NCBI RefSeq assembly: GCF_003253995.1
Contig: NZ_QKZL01000028.1
Coordinates: 1-38,301, forward strand
DNA length: 38,301 bases
Reading direction: 5' to 3'
Origin: Palleronia aestuarii
GTDB taxonomy: Bacteria > Pseudomonadota > Alphaproteobacteria > Rhodobacterales > Rhodobacteraceae
A program made the position numbers and the translations under genes. Below, piece by piece: positions 37,404 through 38,301 of this stretch. A model generated the notes under the pieces. The model ran no database searches. It had not been told where the DNA came from and saw nothing but the letters and a program-made list of their open reading frames with translations. Within the stretch, counting starts at the first letter, position 1. Every line of letters starts with the position of its first letter.

Positions 37404-37615
37404 TGTCCTTTGCAGCGCAGCTCCGGATGGCCCGCGCTGGACTCGGCTGGTCGCAGGCGCGGGTTGCGGAAACTGCCGGTATTCCTCTTCCCATGTATCA
37501 GGCAATCGAAGAAGGCCGGGATGCCGGTGCCGTACCTGCTTTGGTGCCGATACGAGCGACGCTCGAAGCCGCTGGGGTGGAGTTCATCGAGGGGAACGTG
37601 GCGGACCAGGGGTAA
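37400..37615 (+). CDS. XRE-like HTH mini-protein B
   Basis: A 71-residue paralogue of the preceding protein: 'AQLRMARAGLGWSQARVAETAGIPLP' aligns with 'KAARAMLGLSQDGLAKRSGVAVS', and 'IRATLEAAGVEFIEGN' is nearly identical to the matching part of protein A. The start overlaps the previous stop by 4 bp, so it is translated with it. The recognition-helix positions ('LPMYQAIEEGRDAG') differ clearly, which suggests a different DNA target, or a partner that forms heterodimers. The middle segment 'AVPALVPIR' departs from the XRE pattern. Confidence 0.75.
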   Translation: MMSFAAQLRMARAGLGWSQARVAETAGIPLPMYQAIEEGRDAGAVPALVPIRATLEAAGVEFIEGNVADQG

Positions 37616-37973
37616 GACTGGTGTTTAGACGAACGTTTCGAAGGCGGTACGAGGCGTTAACTTATAAGCTGCGATCCCTGACGAAGAAACCTTGTCTTAT
37701 CAGATTATCAGGATAATATCTAAGGTGCCTGCTGTTGACCTGCTGAAGGCATAAGATCATGCGCGACACGGTGATAAATCTGCCGGCCGTAGCACTACTG
37801 AGGTCAGTAGGAGCGTTTTGTGGGGTTCATGGCAGGCCCCATCGCATGATCGCAGGCTTCATTGATGGACGCGTAGGAGTTGGTCCCTGGCCAAAAGACG
37901 TTTAGTTTGGCGACCGGCGGATCGATGAAACGTTCCGATGTAAATCCTTGACTTATCCTTAGTTGCCTTCAAC
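37616..37973. other. 358-bp stretch without a well-supported gene
   Basis: Low-GC sequence between the XRE pair and the IS end. It holds a short imperfect dyad near 37696-37715 (GATTATC-AG-GATAAT) that may be a weak terminator or operator, and one 48-codon ORF listed separately. No RNA gene or tRNA-end repeat (att site) was found. Confidence 0.5.
37759..37905 (+). CDS. Doubtful 48-aa ORF
   Basis: ATG at 37759 opens 48 codons ('MRDTVINLPAVALLRSVG...GVGPWPKDV') ending at TAG 37903-37905. A GAAGG lies about 11 nt upstream, further than ideal. No homology is recognised and the composition is unremarkable. Listed only because it is the longest plus-strand frame with any ribosome binding site in this stretch. 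Confidence 0.2.
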   Translation: MRDTVINLPAVALLRSVGAFCGVHGRPHRMIAGFIDGRVGVGPWPKDV

Positions 37974-38301
37974 GGGCCTTGTTGCGCAAATCTCCTGACG
38001 GAGGGACTTCCCCTTTCTTCGTTTGAGGTCAGCCGACGGGCTGCGTGACGGGGATGCCGAGGGCGGTGAAGCGGTTGAGGATGGCGATGCGAACTTGGAG
38101 TTCGGCGGTCTGGCGGTCGAAGTCGCGGGACATGAGCTTCTGACCGAGGAGCTTCATGCAGTTCATCTTGGTCTCGACGCGGCTTCGACGGTGGTAGCCG
38201 GACCACCTTCTCCAGAGCGTCCGACCGAAGCGTTTGATGGCGCGCAGGGCCTCGTTTCTCGCACCTGCCCCCGGGCTGTCTTTCTTCCATGGTTTGGCGT
38301 T
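37974..38301. mobile_element. IS5-family insertion sequence, 3' part
   Basis: From 37974 the sequence GGGCCTTGTTGCGCAAATC looks like the terminal inverted repeat of many IS5-family elements. The transposase reads toward it on the minus strand and stops 55 bp inside. The other end and the target duplication are outside the window. The IS appears to sit within or at the edge of the tRNA-Leu element. Confidence 0.75.
38029..38301 (-). CDS. IS5-family transposase, C-terminal part (cut by window edge)
   Basis: The minus strand from the last base encodes 90 residues with no start in the window: 'NAKPWKKDSPGAGARNEALR...' then 'FGRTLWRRWSGYHRRSRVETKMNCMKLLGQKLMSRDFDRQTAELQVRIAILNRF' and a TGA at 38029-38031. 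'WSGYHRRSRVETKMN' contains the conserved Tyr-x2-Arg-x3-Glu-x6-Lys signature with the final Glu of the DDE catalytic triad, as in IS4/IS5-type transposases. The N-terminal part with the two Asp lies beyond 38301. No frameshift is seen in the visible part. Confidence 0.9.
   Translation of the reverse strand, partial: NAKPWKKDSPGAGARNEALRAIKRFGRTLWRRWSGYHRRSRVETKMNCMKLLGQKLMSRDFDRQTAELQVRIAILNRFTALGIPVTQPVG

Larger units (their letters stand above)
34712..37973. mobile_element. Integrative element at tRNA-Leu (left part)
   Basis: Between tRNA-Leu and the IS5-family insertion lies a run of element-like genes: integrase, excisionase-like HTH, MerR-like regulator, two small unknown proteins and two XRE mini-proteins. 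GC content is visibly lower than in the core, and the ORFs are short and tightly overlapped. No second copy of the tRNA 3' end is present in the window, so the right boundary is beyond the window or lost. No structural phage, conjugation or cargo gene is visible. Confidence 0.8.

Noticed and set aside
37859-38290. Minus-strand 143-codon ORF at the right edge
   Set aside because: It is the wrong frame of the IS5-family transposase; the adjacent frame gives the recognisable transposase C-terminus.
34629-38301. Right attachment site (second copy of the tRNA-Leu 3' end)
   Set aside because: No repeat of the tRNA 3' end was seen anywhere downstream in the window.

Overview
The window is high-GC DNA from an alphaproteobacterium, most likely of the Rhodobacteraceae/Roseobacter group. 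The basis is gene content: a CcrM-type cell-cycle methyltransferase beside rnhB, FzlA (an alphaproteobacterial FtsZ partner), a PetP/PetR-like regulator pair, EcfG-type promoter motifs and a histone-deacetylase-like gene in front of xseB-ispA-dxs. The genus cannot be named from sequence alone. Most of the window is ordinary chromosome; both edges carry accessory DNA.

Left edge (1-1.3 kb): the C-terminal part of a TniQ-like transposition protein, then a possible transposon end about 14 bp from the 3' end of tRNA-Trp. Next (1.4-5.7 kb): a DUF892 stress protein behind a textbook EcfG-type promoter, a membrane-anchored winged-helix protein with a small secreted neighbour, rnhB-ccrM, and an HU protein. 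From 5.9 to 13 kb: AMP nucleosidase, topoisomerase IB (second EcfG-type promoter), a DUF1810 protein, a YeeZ-like SDR, the two-gene K+ uptake system ktrAB, and a CDF cation transporter.

From 13 to 18.3 kb a tightly overlapped minus-strand run reads petP-petR-HDAC-xseB-ispA-dxs: two regulators, an amidohydrolase, the exonuclease VII small subunit, and two early isoprenoid enzymes. ilvE is divergent from it, with inverted repeats in the shared promoter. From 19.3 to 24.4 kb lies the minus-strand cluster mtgA-fzlA-queG-app1-eamA plus a 64-aa protein, mixing cell wall, division, tRNA modification and transport. queG carries a roughly 108-residue in-frame insertion with palindromic and repeated DNA. 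From 24.6 to 32.5 kb come a membrane protein of unknown role and a gltD-(GFA enzyme)-gltB glutamate synthase locus. Directly after the gltD stop is an array of twelve 11-bp units (TGYACG plus 5 variable bases). uppP and an NDUFA9-like epimerase follow, converging on each other.

Right edge (34.6-38.3 kb): tRNA-Leu(CAG) is followed at once by a lower-GC integrative element. It encodes a tyrosine integrase, an excisionase-like HTH protein, a MerR-like regulator, two small helical proteins, and a tandem pair of related XRE mini-proteins. An IS5-family insertion sequence begins at about 37,974 and runs out of the window. The leader of the MerR-like gene holds a near-perfect 20-bp inverted repeat made of two smaller identical palindromes; its loop can also pair with the gene's own Shine-Dalgarno sequence. 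Together with the 11-bp array by gltD, this is the most unusual structure seen here.
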